Origin: Melanocharis versteri
Lineage: Eukaryota > Chordata > Aves > Passeriformes > Melanocharitidae
Direction of reading: 5' to 3'
DNA: 64,000 bases
Assembly (NCBI GenBank): GCA_013397845.1
Contig: VZTG01001713.1
Location: 188,778 to 252,777, forward strand
Positions within the stretch are counted from its first letter, which is position 1. Each line of letters opens with the position of its first letter. The position numbers and the translations under genes were made by a program. Positions 47,590 through 60,054 of the stretch are shown piece by piece. A model generated the notes under the pieces. It made no database searches. It was not told the origin of the DNA and saw only the letters and a program-made list of their open reading frames with translations.

Positions 47590-47960
47590 CCTTCTGCATG
47601 CTTCCACCCGCTCATCCAGCGGGAGCCTTCGGCGCTGCGCTGCCCACGGGAGCAAAGCTGGCAGGAGCCCACCACATGCTCCTCGCCCGCTGCAGGGCCT
47701 AGGAAAGGTGGAAAAGCACTTTTCCGAAGGAAAAGCCTCAGAGAGCACAAGGACAAGGATAATCCTCTAGGTGGCATCCAGAAACTCCAAACTTCGCGCG
47801 AAACTCTTGCCGGGGCTGCGGTCAGCCTCGTCCTTCGCCATCGGGATACTCGGCGGGGCCGGCTGTCATTACAGCGACAACAATCACACCTCCGACGCTT
47901 CTTCACCCCGTGCCAAGCCCTCGGCAGCTTAAACTGAGCCCGTTCCGAGGCAATCAGCTC
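47590..47960. promoter_or_regulatory. CpG-rich patch 4
   Basis: CpG content is moderate, with clusters such as TTCGGCGCTGCGC, TTCGCGCGAA and CTCGGCGGGGCCGG. The DNA on either side is CpG-poor. It is weaker than islands 1-3. Confidence 0.4.
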
Positions 47961-48629
47961 TCAGGAAATGGCAAGAGGTCTAAGGAAAGGCGCTTTACAG
48001 GAATCTCCGCGTTAGAAATTTTCCTCATTCGTAGGAGGAACTGACTGAAACCAGTGAATCAGGGCTGGGAAGAAAGGAGGTATTTATCAAACAATTATGG
48101 CCTTTCCTATTAGCGCACTTTAATAACACACAGGAACGAATCAGGGAAGACCCTGCGTTGCTCTGTTAATGATGATGTCTATTCCAGCACAGCTTGTGAA
48201 TCCAGTGCCTTGTCTTTAAGACCATCTAATTCCAGGTGTTTCAAAGGAAGATAAAATGCCTGCAGAGAGGATAATTACAGAACAGCCTTTCCCTATGGAA
48301 AGTTTCCTCCTAATGTGCTTAGTTATGTCATCAATCACAAGGGTTCTAACTCCTCTAAGTCTACATCATGTGTATATAATGCCTGTTGTCATTGCCATTA
48401 TTTACGGACGCATCCAGGGTGAAGCCGTGGCCCTACAGAGTCAGTGCAAGTTCACTGCAGCAGAACCAGGATGGGGCTCCTCACTTTTTTCAGGATCCTT
48501 TCCAGGTCTGGGCTCCAAAGCTGCACTGTCACAATTCCCACAGCTTCGTCCGGGCTGTGTGGGTGTATTAAAACATCTGTAAAACAAGGCCAAAATGTTT
48601 CTGAAATGCAAAGGCTTTACTGGTGGGGT
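47961..48629. other. Non-coding stretch
   Basis: No feature is seen. Confidence 0.5.
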
Positions 48630-48650
48630 ACACACACACACACACACACA
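48630..48650. repeat. (AC)10 microsatellite
   Basis: There are 21 bases of perfect AC dinucleotides. Confidence 0.97.
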
Positions 48651-49089
48651 GAGGTAACATCCCCACATTTCCTCAGTCATGGACCTCACCTATAAATGTC
48701 CATTATGTTCATTGAATCCTTTGTTCATACCTTGGGGTTCCATCTGTCCTAACAGTCTTTCAGGACAGGAAAGATGATGCTTAGCAGCTTAACAGCATTC
48801 CCTCAGCTGCAGATGGAAAGAAAGGTACTGAGAGTATTTTTGTGGATTTCAGTGGCACCTTGGCCGAGATTACGGAAGGTCTGGACAGGCTGAGGTGCTC
48901 CAGGGGCACCAGAGCCCCTCTGGGTGTGGGGTGTCTAAGCCAGGCTTGAATGCCTGGAGATGCTGGGGATGAGCCTTGTGGTGTGTGCACGGGGAGAGTT
49001 CACACCCTGCATCAGTGGAGGAATGAAGAAGGTGCTGCTGTGATGGACTGATCATTGGCAGTCACGGCCAGATTTGGCCACAAACAGAA
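48651..49089. other. Non-coding stretch
   Basis: No feature is seen. Confidence 0.5.
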
Positions 49090-49172
49090 CCCCAGGATGG
49101 GTCAGGTAGGAAGGGACCACAGTGGGTCATCTGGGCCAACCTCCCTGCTCAAGCAGGGTCATGCTAGAGCAC
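49090..49172 (-). mobile_element. CR1 LINE 3'-tail fragment
   Basis: GGTAGGAAGGGACCAC, then CATCTGGGCCAACC and CCCTGCTCAAGCAGGGTCAT match the reverse complement of the avian CR1 3' end. The internal CCCTGCTCAAGCAGGG is the small hairpin characteristic of many CR1 subfamilies. Confidence 0.8.
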
Positions 49173-49287
49173 TCAGACGTTTATACGTCATCATAACCAA
49201 CATTATATTTTCCTGAGTTTTAGTAATCTAAAACATTTCTTCAGAAGTAAGGTGTTTTCATGTTTTAATTTCCATGTTGCTCCCAGC

Positions 49288-49380
49288 AGACTTGTGAGGG
49301 AGGCTGAATAATACCTTTGTGGGAAGGTAGGACTGTATTATTTACTCCATTTTTCAGGTTATAAGACACAGGCAGAAGTG
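49288..49380 (-). mobile_element. Ancient MIR-like SINE relic
   Basis: CTTGTGAGGGAGGCTGAATA, GGAAGGTAGGACTGTATTAT and TTTACTCCATTTTTCAGGTT follow the order of the reversed MIR 3' half, whose consensus reads roughly GTGAGGTAGGTACTATTATT then CCCATTTTACAGATGAGG. Divergence is high, fitting an insertion from the amniote ancestor. Confidence 0.4.
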
Positions 49381-52349
49381 GGCAGGGTTTTTTTAGCATT
49401 GGGGAGGGCTCTGCCTTTGGAGTTTTCATTTCTGAATTTGAAAGGCCTGCTTGTTTTTACTCTTCTCTGTTTCTGTACTAGTGTTCAAGAGCACAAAGAG
49501 AGGGAAGAACTGGAAAAAGGCGACTGTTTCTTAGTTTACAAACCAGGAAGTAAACTATCATTAATGATCAGAAAGATGAAGATTTCAACTGAGAAAGGGA
49601 TAAAAATATTAATTCTATGAGGCATGACTGTTGTTAAATTCAGGCAGCAGAGCCCTTTCTTCCCATCTTCCTCCACCTCCAAGGATAAGACTTACACCAT
49701 ACTTTCATTTTCCATCCCTTGGTATCACCCCTGCAGAGGCAGAGGCCAAAACTTTGCTTTACATCTCCCCCTCCCAAACCCCAAACTCTTGTGGGGAATA
49801 CTGAACATGGAATGGGGAGACCCTTTTTGCTCCATCTGTGCTACAGGTGCTCCTGTGCTAGTCCAGCATTTCAGTGTGGTGGCTGCAAAAGGGGAGCTTT
49901 CTTTTTTAAGGTCTAATGGCCAGTTTCAGGCGTTAAGAAAACCTGCCTCTATCTTCATCGTTACATCTTGCAAAATGTTTTGAGGTTGTTCCTTTGTCAA
50001 ATCACAAACTATGAAACCATGTGTTTTGCTGGCAACATTTGTTTTTCTTGTAGACTAAGTAATTTCCTATGGAAGGAGCAATGTTAGGGCTCAGGTTTGT
50101 TTCACAGAAAATTGAGCCATTTTCAAACAGAATTCTGGGTTTTCTTACTGAATTTTTTTCTTTTAGGAAGCTCAAATCAACAATACAGTTCCTGGCATAG
50201 CTGTGTGTAATCATGTGCCTTATCTGAGGCACGTGGAGGTATTTGTGCCAAATGCTGTGAATCATCTTCTTAGCCACTTCCAGTCATGATCTGAGGTTTC
50301 ACAAGATTTATAAAGGCAATGCATGTTTAGACACCACCTCAACCTCAAGGTTCTGCTCTTGGTTTGCAATGTGCTTTTTACAGTTGACTGCTCCCTGCAG
50401 GATTATTCCCTGAGCTAGGCCTGCCATCCATTCTGAATTTCTGGAATCACTTGTGCTTTGGTATCTCTGGCTCTCGATTTGATGCACAGCTACTGCCTTA
50501 TAACTCATGACAGCAGGTGAGGACAAGGGGATGAAGTTGGGGCTTGCAGCAGAAAGAAAGCTGTAAGGATGTGTCTCTCTTCCAGTCACGTACCAGTTGC
50601 TTCCTTCACACCCTTTGATCCATCAGGATCGTCCCTTTGAGATGCGATGCTGCCTTTATAGTTCTAGATGGGAAAAGGAGACTAAGAAAGGCAGAAGCAC
50701 CAACACAGTAGGTCTTTATAAACGCCCTTTTTTCCCCTTAGTTGTGGCTGTGTAGAGTTTTGCAGCTTCCTATTCGTTAGACCAGTAAGACTCAAATTAT
50801 AATTTAAAAGTACAGTGCTTTTATTCCTGGACATGGTGTGACAGCTTAGACCAAAGCCCAAAGAAAAATGAAGGACGATGGCAGGTTTGGTGGGAAAGGA
50901 TTGTTAACTTAAGGCAAGTGTGATAAATGTGAAGAGAGACAGCTACGTTATTCTATCAGTTCTGGTCTCTGTGCAAAGCTAAGGGCTTGTATATTCTGTG
51001 ACTCGTAGCCTTTATGAAGTGCCAGTGAACCAAAAGACAAATTGCTGGATGACGCCAGTGCTTTCTAATAGTGTGTGCCTTGAAAAATGGTACTGAGTGA
51101 GTTCCTACTTTCAATTAGCTCTGTAAGTGAAAAGATAAATGGAGACAGAGGAATCACCACTCCATTATCTATTCACCTGTTCACTGGAGATTAATTTTCA
51201 AATAGGCTTAGGAGTATTGACTATAACATAAAATCCAGATGTAAACACAGGAAAAATTAGGGGCTAGGCCATCTTTCACACTCTATTTATCCTCCTGCAC
51301 TGCATTTAAAACTCAGTCACAGAAACTAGACCCTCTAAGATTTTGAGGAAATAGAACTTTTTCCTCCCCCAACCACCCCAGAATCAGATTCCCCATTAGT
51401 TTTCATATCTGCAATGTCCTTCACCTACTGAAACAAAGCTACTCTTCCCTTCTGAAGAGTGTGTGATTTAGTCAGCCTATAGAAAGTACAGATAAGTATA
51501 TTTCTGAGCAAGTATACCCCATTTCGGGGACGGAGCAGTTACCTGGCCTTTTGCCTGTTGACATAGCCCTGAACAAATATTGAAAAAGAAAGCACATGTA
51601 TAAAACAAAAAGGAAGGTTGTTGCTACAAATATCAAAAATACTTGTGTAGAGGTAACACAGATGCTAGTGCAGGGAAAGCTGACACTGTATGGAGGAGAG
51701 AAAAAACACATGGTCATATGGAGGGCTGGCAAATATAAAAGCACAGCCAGGAGCCTCTGTTTTGGGAGGGAGGTGGGAAAAGCCCATATTGAACCTGCTC
51801 TGCACATGCTGGCAGGACAGCTGAGATCCAGGCAAACAAAGGCAAAGTTCTCTTCTGGCCATGGGCACGGGGCTTTCCTGGGACTGTGAGTGTTTGAAGG
51901 GGATGTTTGGAGCTGCTCAGTGCCCCCTTTGAAACAAACTTTGGCCCTCAGTCCTTGAGCATCAAAATTCAGTCACGCCTTCCTTTTGGTCAGCTTTTTC
52001 TCAAGTGACAATCAGCAAGACTACACAACAAAGCTGTGTAAATTAATAGTGTACTTCTGGAGAGGAGTTCTTGAGCTATACATTGTAATTCCATCTGTCT
52101 TCCTCCACTCTGAGTTCTGCAGATACAGCAACACCGAATTGATATAAATTGGTTTTGTAAAGAAAGCTTTTGGAGTATCTGCAAGTCTAAACACAATGGA
52201 GATCCAAAGAGTCTCACTAAAGCTGCACAGCTGGCAAAGAGCATCAAGTGGTAGGAGGGAAATTTTTTCCAGGCAAGCTTTGTCCCATGCATGTCCTGCA
52301 GTGAGAGGAAGTCCACAGCTTCTGTTTGTTTCCTATACAACATTCAAAT
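49381..52349. other. Non-coding stretch
   Basis: No gene or repeat is seen. 50650-51450 is AT-leaning single-copy DNA. Frames up to 119 codons show no recognisable product. Confidence 0.5.
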
Positions 52350-52506
52350 TTTCCCAGAGAAGCTGTGGATGGCCCGTTCTTGGAAGCGTTCAGGGCCAGG
52401 CTGGACAGGGCTTGGATCAGCCTGGTTTAATGGAAGATGTCTCTGACCACAGCAGGGGGGGTTGGACTAGAAGATCATCAAGGGTTCCGTCTGACTCCAA
52501 GCATTC
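52350..52506 (+). mobile_element. CR1 LINE 3'-end fragment
   Basis: TTCCCAGAGAAGCTGTGGAT, GGAAGCGTTCAGGGCCAGGC, CCTGGTTTAATGGAAGATGT and GGTTGGACTAGAAGATCATC follow the CR1 3' untranslated consensus in order over about 155 bases. The terminal short repeats are degraded. Confidence 0.92.
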
Positions 52507-53885
52507 TTCCTCCAAATCTGACAGTATCATTGGCCCTTTTTTACCCACTCTCCCAAAGCGGGTAGGATGTGGAAAGCCAAAGGGTTCCAGTGATTTTCTC
52601 TCAGGTGGACACCAGTGCCACCAATGTTCCACAGGTGTCAGAAGTGATGAGCCTGCTTAAGGATTTGAGCCCTTTGCCCACCCTCTTGCCCAGAGAGCCG
52701 TGACACACACGATCCAGGCTAAAACTGTGCATGCCTTGCCTGACCAGCTGGATGCCACTAGATTAGAGTACATGACTGAGCTCTGTTTGCCTTCTGCACT
52801 GGCACTTTAATTTGGGGGCATTTCCTTTACTCAGCTGCCAGTTTTCAAAAAACTTGTGAAAACATCTTCTTTCTTTTCCGGATGTTTTTTCCCTTGCACC
52901 AAATGTGCCAAAGCTGTGAGGGGATGTTTGGGGTCAGTGAGGATAAATTTCACTGGCTGTTCAGCTGTGATCCTGGATTTGTAAGACCAAACTGTGCTTG
53001 GCCAAAGCTACCTGTAATCACACAAATGAGCCTATCTAAACCTTATTAAATATATTTTATACAACCTCAAGAGCTAAATAAATTTCTAGTTAAATAATAC
53101 TTAAGATGCTGCATAGGGCAACTTAGGCCAGTGCTAATGCTCTGAATGAGGTTTTAAGTGATAAGAGGATAAGGATGTGCACACAGCAACTTCTCTGATC
53201 TAAAACTCTGAGAAATGCTCTCATTGTAGTTGTTGTCCTGGAATTACATGTTTTTCTACTTGCTATGCATAGGGCCCAAAAGAGAAGAATTGGTGTTTAT
53301 TACACATGGTAAAAATATGATTTCTTTGAACCCATGGAATCTGGGTTCAAAGTTTTTGGTCAGTGTTTGTAGCTCTGTTCACAACTTTGTTTGTCTTTAT
53401 GTCTGCACTTAAGAGGTGGTCATATTTTAGCAGAGTGGATGTGATATTTCCCACACACTGAGTTTTGGCTAAAAGGGCTGTTTTCTGTGTGAGATGGAGT
53501 GAAATGTGCCACAGAAACATAGGAGACAGCCTTAGCCCAAGAAACACTGTAGTTTAGAGCCTGTACTGCACTCCATGATTCAGTCTTTCAGGGACTTGGC
53601 AATGAAATTGAATTCCTCAAAGCTAGTGTGGATGGGATGGGCAGAAACGGGCATAAAGGCAGTGGAGCACATGGTGAAGAGGTGACCTGCTGGCTTGTAC
53701 AAACTACAAACTCTGAGAGGCAGAAGAGATCCTGAATGGTCACCTGAGGCTGATAGGAAGGTGGGGAGCTCACAGTGCAGATCTCATTTTTGGCCAGCCA
53801 GAAGAATTACGGTTTCTGTAAGATCCCTACCATGGAAACAGCCCCAGGTCTGTCAAGTCATTGGAGAAAGACCTGGTCCTCAGAG
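52507..53885. other. Spacer between two opposed CR1 fragments
   Basis: Single-copy sequence with no gene recognised. 53000-53110 is AT-rich. Confidence 0.5.
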
Positions 53886-54080
53886 ATCACAGACTCATAG
53901 AATCAGAATGTTAAGGGGTGGAAGGGACCTTAAAGATCATCTAGTCACAACCCCCCTGCAATGTGCAGGGACACCTCCCACTAGACCAGGTTGCTCAAGG
54001 CTTTATCCAACCTGGCCTGGAACACTTCCAGGGGTGGGGCAGCCACAGCTTCTCCGGGCAACCTGTCCAGATGCATCAGG
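53886..54080 (-). mobile_element. CR1 LINE 3'-end fragment
   Basis: Reading on the plus strand, ATCACAGACTCATAGAATCA (terminal short repeats), GGAAGGGACCTTAAAGATCA, CACTAGACCAGGTTGCTCAA and TTCTCCGGGCAACCTGTCCA match the reverse complement of CR1. This is the longest and best-preserved CR1 piece here. Confidence 0.95.
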
Positions 54081-56670
54081 GAGCAGCACCAATGTCACTG
54101 GGAGAGCCTCTGCTCAATTTTGACCCTTTTTCAGCAGTTTTGCTCACACCTGGGGCCAGGGTGTGTCTGCTTTTGGCTGCCAAGCTGCACTGGAGGCTGT
54201 GCTGGCTGGAGTGGGGTCCCAAGGGCTTTCTGTCTTCGTGCCTCAGCACAGTGTCTGACAGAGCAGGGCTTCCCTCCTCGCACGATGCTGTGCAAATAGG
54301 GGTGAGGGGGTGTTTCTCTCTTCTCCTGGAGCACCTGGCCCTGGTCACTGTCTGGGACAGGCCGCTGGGCGGGCGAGGCACCGCTCCGCTCCAGTGTTGC
54401 AATGCCGACGTTGCTGTCTCCCCGGTAGGCTGGAGTCCTGTGATATCTTTCCAGCTGGGAACATGCCCAGGACAGAGTTTTAGCACCATCCGCCACTTGA
54501 GCTGTTTGCAGCTTCGGTGTAGCATTACCAAAAATACGGCTGTTTGAATGAAACAAGTGTTGGGAAACGAGCTGTCTCTCTCCCGCTCTCTTTATCTCTC
54601 CCTGCCGAGGGTGGCCGAGTGTGCAAGAGCAGAGGGAGGAGAGGAGCCTGGTGAGGGCTGACCAGGCACAAGCTCTCCCTCTTTTCCCTGCTGCTCCTTC
54701 TCAGGGAAGCGAATATCCTTACACCTCACAGAACATGCTCACTAAAAAACTGCCCTGATTTCCTGTGCCAAAAGGAGCTCTCAGGATCAGGTTCCCATTC
54801 CTTAACCCATCACCTGACACGTTGAAAGAGAAGAAGGGAATCAGGAGCCAAACACAACATTAATCAGATTAGGACCTTTCTTGGGACACCTTTATTTTTA
54901 CTTCGGTTTCCCCGTTTCAGTTACTTACCTCATCTCTCCTAAACACCAGGGGCGGTATCCCAGACAATGGCCCGTAACATCCTTCACGGCATAGATTTTC
55001 TAGTCTCCAGCCCAAATGTTTACTCCTAGTTCTGGCTAGTCCCCAGCTGAAGCCGTTAGTCAGTTGGCTGGACACCTCTTCGTACAGTTCATGCTTTCAT
55101 CAGGGGCTGCAGCGAGCCTGCACCATCAAGGGAGACAGCAGGTTTTTTTTATCCTGTTTTCACATTATGAGCTCTGAAACAGCTCAGCTGGGACAAGTTA
55201 AGTCTTCGGGGCATGTGCATTGCTGCAGAAGTGTCAAGGAAGATTAAAAACAGGCACAGAAGTATGACTGCTAGACTAACCCCCAGAAAATGCTAGAGGG
55301 GAGCTTTTTGTCTCAGTGCAAGGTAGACGGAGGTTAGAAACTCTGAGCAAAAGACCACCTTCATCTGCTGCCTTTTCATTCCTACAGTGTGTCTTTAGGT
55401 TACAGGCTGGGTATTCATGCTCAGTGGTAAAAGACAGAAGCCAATTTTTGCCTGTAACAGGGAAAAAAGGAAGAGCATTCAGCCAACTGTTCAGGTCAGA
55501 AAACACCCTGGCAGTGGTGGTGCCATCAGTTTATCAGCACAGGTATGTGATGGAAATACCACAGCGAGGTTTCGTGCACTGCTGTCTCTGGCTGAGCAGA
55601 GGAGATGGATGAGAAGTGACATCAGCATGGTTTGGTAGAAAGAGGATGGGCGGGAGAAGGGAGCAGTGGGAGGCTGGACCAGCCTGCTGGCATTTGAGTG
55701 TATTAAGGCAGAGGAGAAGGGAGGAGTGTTTCACATGGCACACCACAAGCAACGAGGAGTCAAAGGCTGGGACAGAGGATACACAAAAGGAAAGTTTAGT
55801 CTCAGTCTCGGGAAGGATGTTCTGTCAGCTGTTGTATTGTTGACTGCTTTCCCAGGGGAAATCATGAGGACGAGATTTTTTAAAACCAAATGGGGCAAAG
55901 AACGAGAAAATTCACAATCAAAACCAGTCCTAAACTGGCTCCTGCGTGAACAACCGAGGTCTCTTCCCTTCTTTCCTGACCTCTGTTGTTCTTGCTCCCC
56001 AGCTAAGTCCTCCCTTTAACCCGTTTATAAGAACAGCCACAGTGTCTCAGATGCCTGTGGATGTGATGTGTTGTCTCCTGCTCGTCCCGCTTCCCCTCTG
56101 CTCTGTTCTCCCCATTCTCCTTCCTTCCCTTGCTCTCTCATCCTCTCCTACCCTGCTGCCTGCCACCAGGGTCCAAACTTCTGGGGACCTCCTGCTTCTG
56201 CTTTCATCCCTCCCCCAAGTTTCCGTGAAATTCTTAGTGCGGAGGACTGCAGTGTTCCCAGTCATGGGTCACTGGCCAGGAGACAGAGTTTTTCATCCCG
56301 ACAGCTCCATGCACCTGGCTAGGAGCAGAGAAGGCTGTGATCCATATTTTGCTTATATGAAGAAGCTGAGAGGCAGCCAAGAGAAGAGGTTTACTTGAAG
56401 TGGGACACAGGAATGGGCTGACTCAGTTCTCTGGTATTCCATCCCAAATCCTTTCCACTGGCTCGTGGTTCCTGCACTCCTGCCTGACCTATTCATCAGG
56501 AAAGCCTGTAATGTGAGAGCACTCCCAGCATGTTAGGCAGTACAGACAAAAAAACATGACAGAGAGGGAGATCGGGCTGAGGTGTGAGGCTGGAAACTTC
56601 CCCCTTCCCTCTGGATCAAGCATTTAAACCATTGTTGCCATTTCTTTCAACAAGAGGCATGGCACTAAAA
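54081..56670. other. Non-coding stretch
   Basis: Frames of 140-194 codons overlap 53963-54556 on both strands and start inside the CR1 fragment, so they are not credible genes. 54337-54372 faintly resembles another reptile/bird CR1 tail. 55960-56220 is C/T-rich. Confidence 0.5.
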
Positions 56671-56692
56671 AATAAACAATAAACAATAAACA
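56671..56692. repeat. (AATAAAC)3 short tandem repeat
   Basis: Three exact copies of a 7-base unit. A 13-base A run follows near 56788. Confidence 0.85.
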
Positions 56693-57797
56693 AGGCACAT
56701 GTAGCATTATTTACCAATTAAGGAAGTCGGAAGTCTCCATAAAACATTCCCCGGATTTGAAGTAATCATGTTTTTCAATGGAATATTAAAAAAAAAAAAA
56801 TTGGCACACAGCATCTTTCCTGAAGTCTAGGCAAGAGACACATATTTATTTGCAGTAGCAGCACAGACCGTACTGACTGTAACTAGGTGAGAATGCTAAA
56901 CAGACCCAGTTTCCTTGCTGGCCTCCGAAAACAGGGATAAATTCTTCTGCAGACAAAAGACAGATGGTGTGGGCATGGCTAAGATCCTGGCTTCCCGGAA
57001 TCAGGAGGCTGTGCAAATCCAGAGGTTGAGAGTGAGAAAGGCTGTTAATTAATTATTATCTTTATTGGGATGTTGTCATGCTCTGCCAGTGGCGCTGAGG
57101 TCTGGCAGAAAGCTCAGCCCTATGGCCAGGCAGGGTATTTCTGGGATGGTCTTAATTTATCCTCCCTGGATGACTCATGTGCTATTTCTTGCGCAGAGGA
57201 AGAGCAGTCAGGCTGTTGTTGTCACAGAGGTAGGGGATGCTAAAAACGACCAGAAAGCAGGATCTTTGACAGCTCTTGTCTTCTGGAGCGTTTGACTGCG
57301 CTGTCAGAGCATGAATCAAGCAGCACGAAGGTGGTGAATAGGAGCAGGTGGTTAAACATGAAGCTGAATCAGTGCAAGGCTGCCTGGTGTCCAGACTGGG
57401 GAAGAAGGCAAACTGAAGAAGGGCAGTGAAAGCCAAAGCACAGGCAGAGAGTGGGAATAGAGCTGGGGGGTCTGGTTGTCTTGCTGGGAAACAGAGGTGA
57501 GACATCTACTTTAGCTAACTGGGAATGAAAGGCCTGGAACCAGGGAACCAGAAATAGAGAAGAGATAAAACAGGACAACACAGGGAGGAGCTTATGTGTA
57601 ATGGTTTGCAAGAAATATCTGTCCGAGGAGTACAGTACCCTCAAACCTAGAAGGGAACCAGAGTTTGCTATTCTCCTCCAGCCGACAACTCTCAGCGAAA
57701 CCTGAGGCCAGCATGTCCTATCTGTCTGTGGTACAGGGACAACTTTTTGACTACCTGATGCTCAGTTCAGGTGACAAAAGTGTCCCGGGCTTCGGGA
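56693..57797. other. Non-coding stretch
   Basis: No gene or repeat is seen. Confidence 0.5.
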
Positions 57798-58000
57798 AGC
57801 TGTTTTGCCATGAGGGTGACTGCGCACTGGCAGAGGTGGCCAAGAGAAGTTGTAGAGTCTCCCTCCTTGGAAATATTCAAAAGTCATCTGGACGTGGTCC
57901 TGGGCAACTGGCCCTGAGTGATTCTGCTTGAGCAAGGGTGGCTGGACCAGGAAGACCTCCAGAGATGCCTTCCAACCTCAGGTAGTCTGTGATTCTGTGG
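57798..58000 (+). mobile_element. CR1 LINE 3'-end fragment
   Basis: CCATGAGGGTGACTGCGCAC, CTCCTTGGAAATATTCAAAA, GACGTGGTCCTGGGCAACTG and CTCCAGAGATGCCTTCCAAC, ending in the CR1 octamer-type repeats GTGATTCTGTGG, follow the CR1 consensus over about 200 bases. It has more 5' sequence than the other pieces. Confidence 0.95.
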
Positions 58001-59574
58001 TTCCTGAGATTCTCTCATCTTCACACTCCCCTCCTGCCTCTCTCCAGCACGAACTGTTACACCAGCTGACCTCTCCTCCCTATCATAGCTGGACTCGTCA
58101 GGCTGAAGTACTTGAGAGGCCCTGTGAGTATTGAGGAAGACTCTTGAGAGGTCTGTAGTACAGATATTGGAGCAAGTGCACATGTATGATTCTAGTTGTT
58201 TCTTTGTGTGGTCAACACTGTTTCTGGAAAGGCTGGTTTTACTTCTGTGCTCATAGATAAAACAGCATCCAATCCTGGTAAGGGCTGTATCTGGAAAAAC
58301 ATTAATCATGGCAGCCAGATGGCCAATTTTAGTGACTCACAAGGGCTTCCCAAAAGGCTTCTTAGTGCACATCATAAGTGTGACATGAATATTCCTTTAA
58401 TCCTCTCAGAAATTGCATTGTGATTTCTCCCTTGTTTGATTTGAAAAGAGCCTTTGTCCCATTTCTCAACTAGTTTAGGCTCTTGCTTCTCCTGATTTTA
58501 CAGCATATTAAAATGCTGAGAATTTACACGTGGCTCCCAAAATTTGCACAGATTACAGGATGGGGAGGAGGTGGAAGAAGGAAATACATCCTTTCACCAC
58601 TTCTCCGTCTAATGCTGGAGGCTTCTTTCCAGTCAAAACATGGCATTGTCAGGTTTACTTATCTCAGGGATCTTAAACGTGTTGTGTGTGCTTCGACAGC
58701 CTGCAGGCAAGAGACCTCACTCTCTCTGCTGTGCTGGAGGGAGGCTGCTGGTATTCTTGGAGCCTGATGACTGCTGCTCCACTTGAGAGCTTTTACAGCA
58801 CCAAAACATTGGCTCATTTGCCACCTGCTCCCTCCCAGCCTCCACAGGAGGGTTGTGGGTTACTGCTGTGCATCAGCTGTGTGCAATGTGACTGCTGTGG
58901 CACATCACTGTTGTTTTCTTAGCTCTTTCTGTCGGTGTCCTGAAAGCTTTTCATTAGTCATCTTGGAGGGGGGAGAAACCTCAACCCTCTCTCTTCACAT
59001 TCTCACGGCGAATTTTCCAGCCTGGATTTTTTTTTAAGTCGCAAGCTTTGGATCCACGCATGAATTTTTTTGCAGTCGTGAACAACCAGGTCAGGAAACA
59101 ATGGTTTGTGAAAAAATGGGTCATTTGGGCTTCCAGGTTTGTGGCTCACTTCATTTTGCTGCCAGACTGCATAGCACTGTCTTGGCTCTGCCATGAGAGC
59201 CACGGCTGCTCAGCACTCCTGGACATTTGGGCCATTTACTGGTAGGGGATTGAGAAACAGATTTGGATCCCTGATTTCTAGCTCTCTAACTTTAGAGGAG
59301 GTATCTTTGGTTTTTCTGCTGGACACCTAACACTGAGCAGTCCCTGCTATTTTTAACAAAGTCATAAGAATAGGGTAAAAACCTGGAGGCCCCTTTGAGG
59401 TTCTTTGGAAAATCCAGGGTCTCTAAACGGAATTTTTATCTTTCTCACAGGGATCCTTAGGTATTTTTTGCACTAAACTATGGAAGATTAATCTCCAAGC
59501 TATTCTGCATATAATCCCCTAAGGGAGTCAGGGCTTGACAAGGCATCTTTAGCCACTTTTCCTCCTAGACCATT
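58001..59574. other. Non-coding stretch
   Basis: Short overlapping frames only, with no repeat recognised. Confidence 0.5.
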
Positions 59575-60054
59575 TTACTGGACAAGTAGATGTGCAAGGA
59601 TAGAGACACCCAGCAGGGAGGCAGGTCCTAAACTCTGTCCAGATCCTTGTTCATCTCCACAGTGGAGATTCCAGGTCTTTACAGGTGGTTGCTCATTTGA
59701 AATACTAAGAGTAGTGCATAAGGGGAGGTTGGGCTGGGCTAATCGGGCCCCTGACATCCCTGGCTCAGTAGAGTATGGATATCCAGCATAGTCAGGCTCC
59801 TTTGGATAGTCCTGGCCAGGAGGCAGCTGGAGATCCTCAGCCATACAAGGTCCTGTTTGCACTTGCTGTGATGAGAGTCTAATCTGGCTCTTGATGTCAT
59901 CAGCGCTGAGGCCATCCCAGCAGGGGACCAGCTCACGTTGGAGAGCTGGCAGTTGGCTGCCACGGCCCTTGGAGGTGCCTTGGTTTCCCACAGAGACTCC
60001 TAGAGAGGTGCTGGGAAACCAACACCACGGTTTGGGGTGGGCACACGTCTGGGA
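59575..60054 (-). other. Unassigned 160-codon open frame
   Basis: The frame is open from just after a stop at 60057-60055 to TAA at 59575. It has no ATG near its beginning, so if real it would be the 3' part of a spliced gene. Immediately upstream on the minus strand, TTTCTTTGCTTGATCCCAG is a plausible acceptor ending near 60052. Codon choice looks gene-like, for example a run GAT-GGC-CTC-AGC-GCT-GAT-GAC. The last 15 residues are hydrophobic (ASLLGVSILAHLLVQ) after a Gly/Ser-rich stretch, reminiscent of a GPI-anchor signal. I do not recognise the family, and chance remains the simplest explanation. Confidence 0.2.

Noticed and set aside
47421..47937. Arg/Cys-rich and other frames at CpG patch 4
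   Set aside because: GC-driven openness on both strands with no family resemblance.
54337..54372. Possible old CR1 tail (GGTCACTGTCTGGGACAGG)
   Set aside because: Resembles a reptile/turtle CR1 ending over about 30 bases only, not enough to separate from chance.
53963..54556. 194-, 151- and 141-codon overlapping frames on both strands
   Set aside because: The longest begins within a CR1 3' untranslated fragment, the strands conflict and no domain is recognisable.
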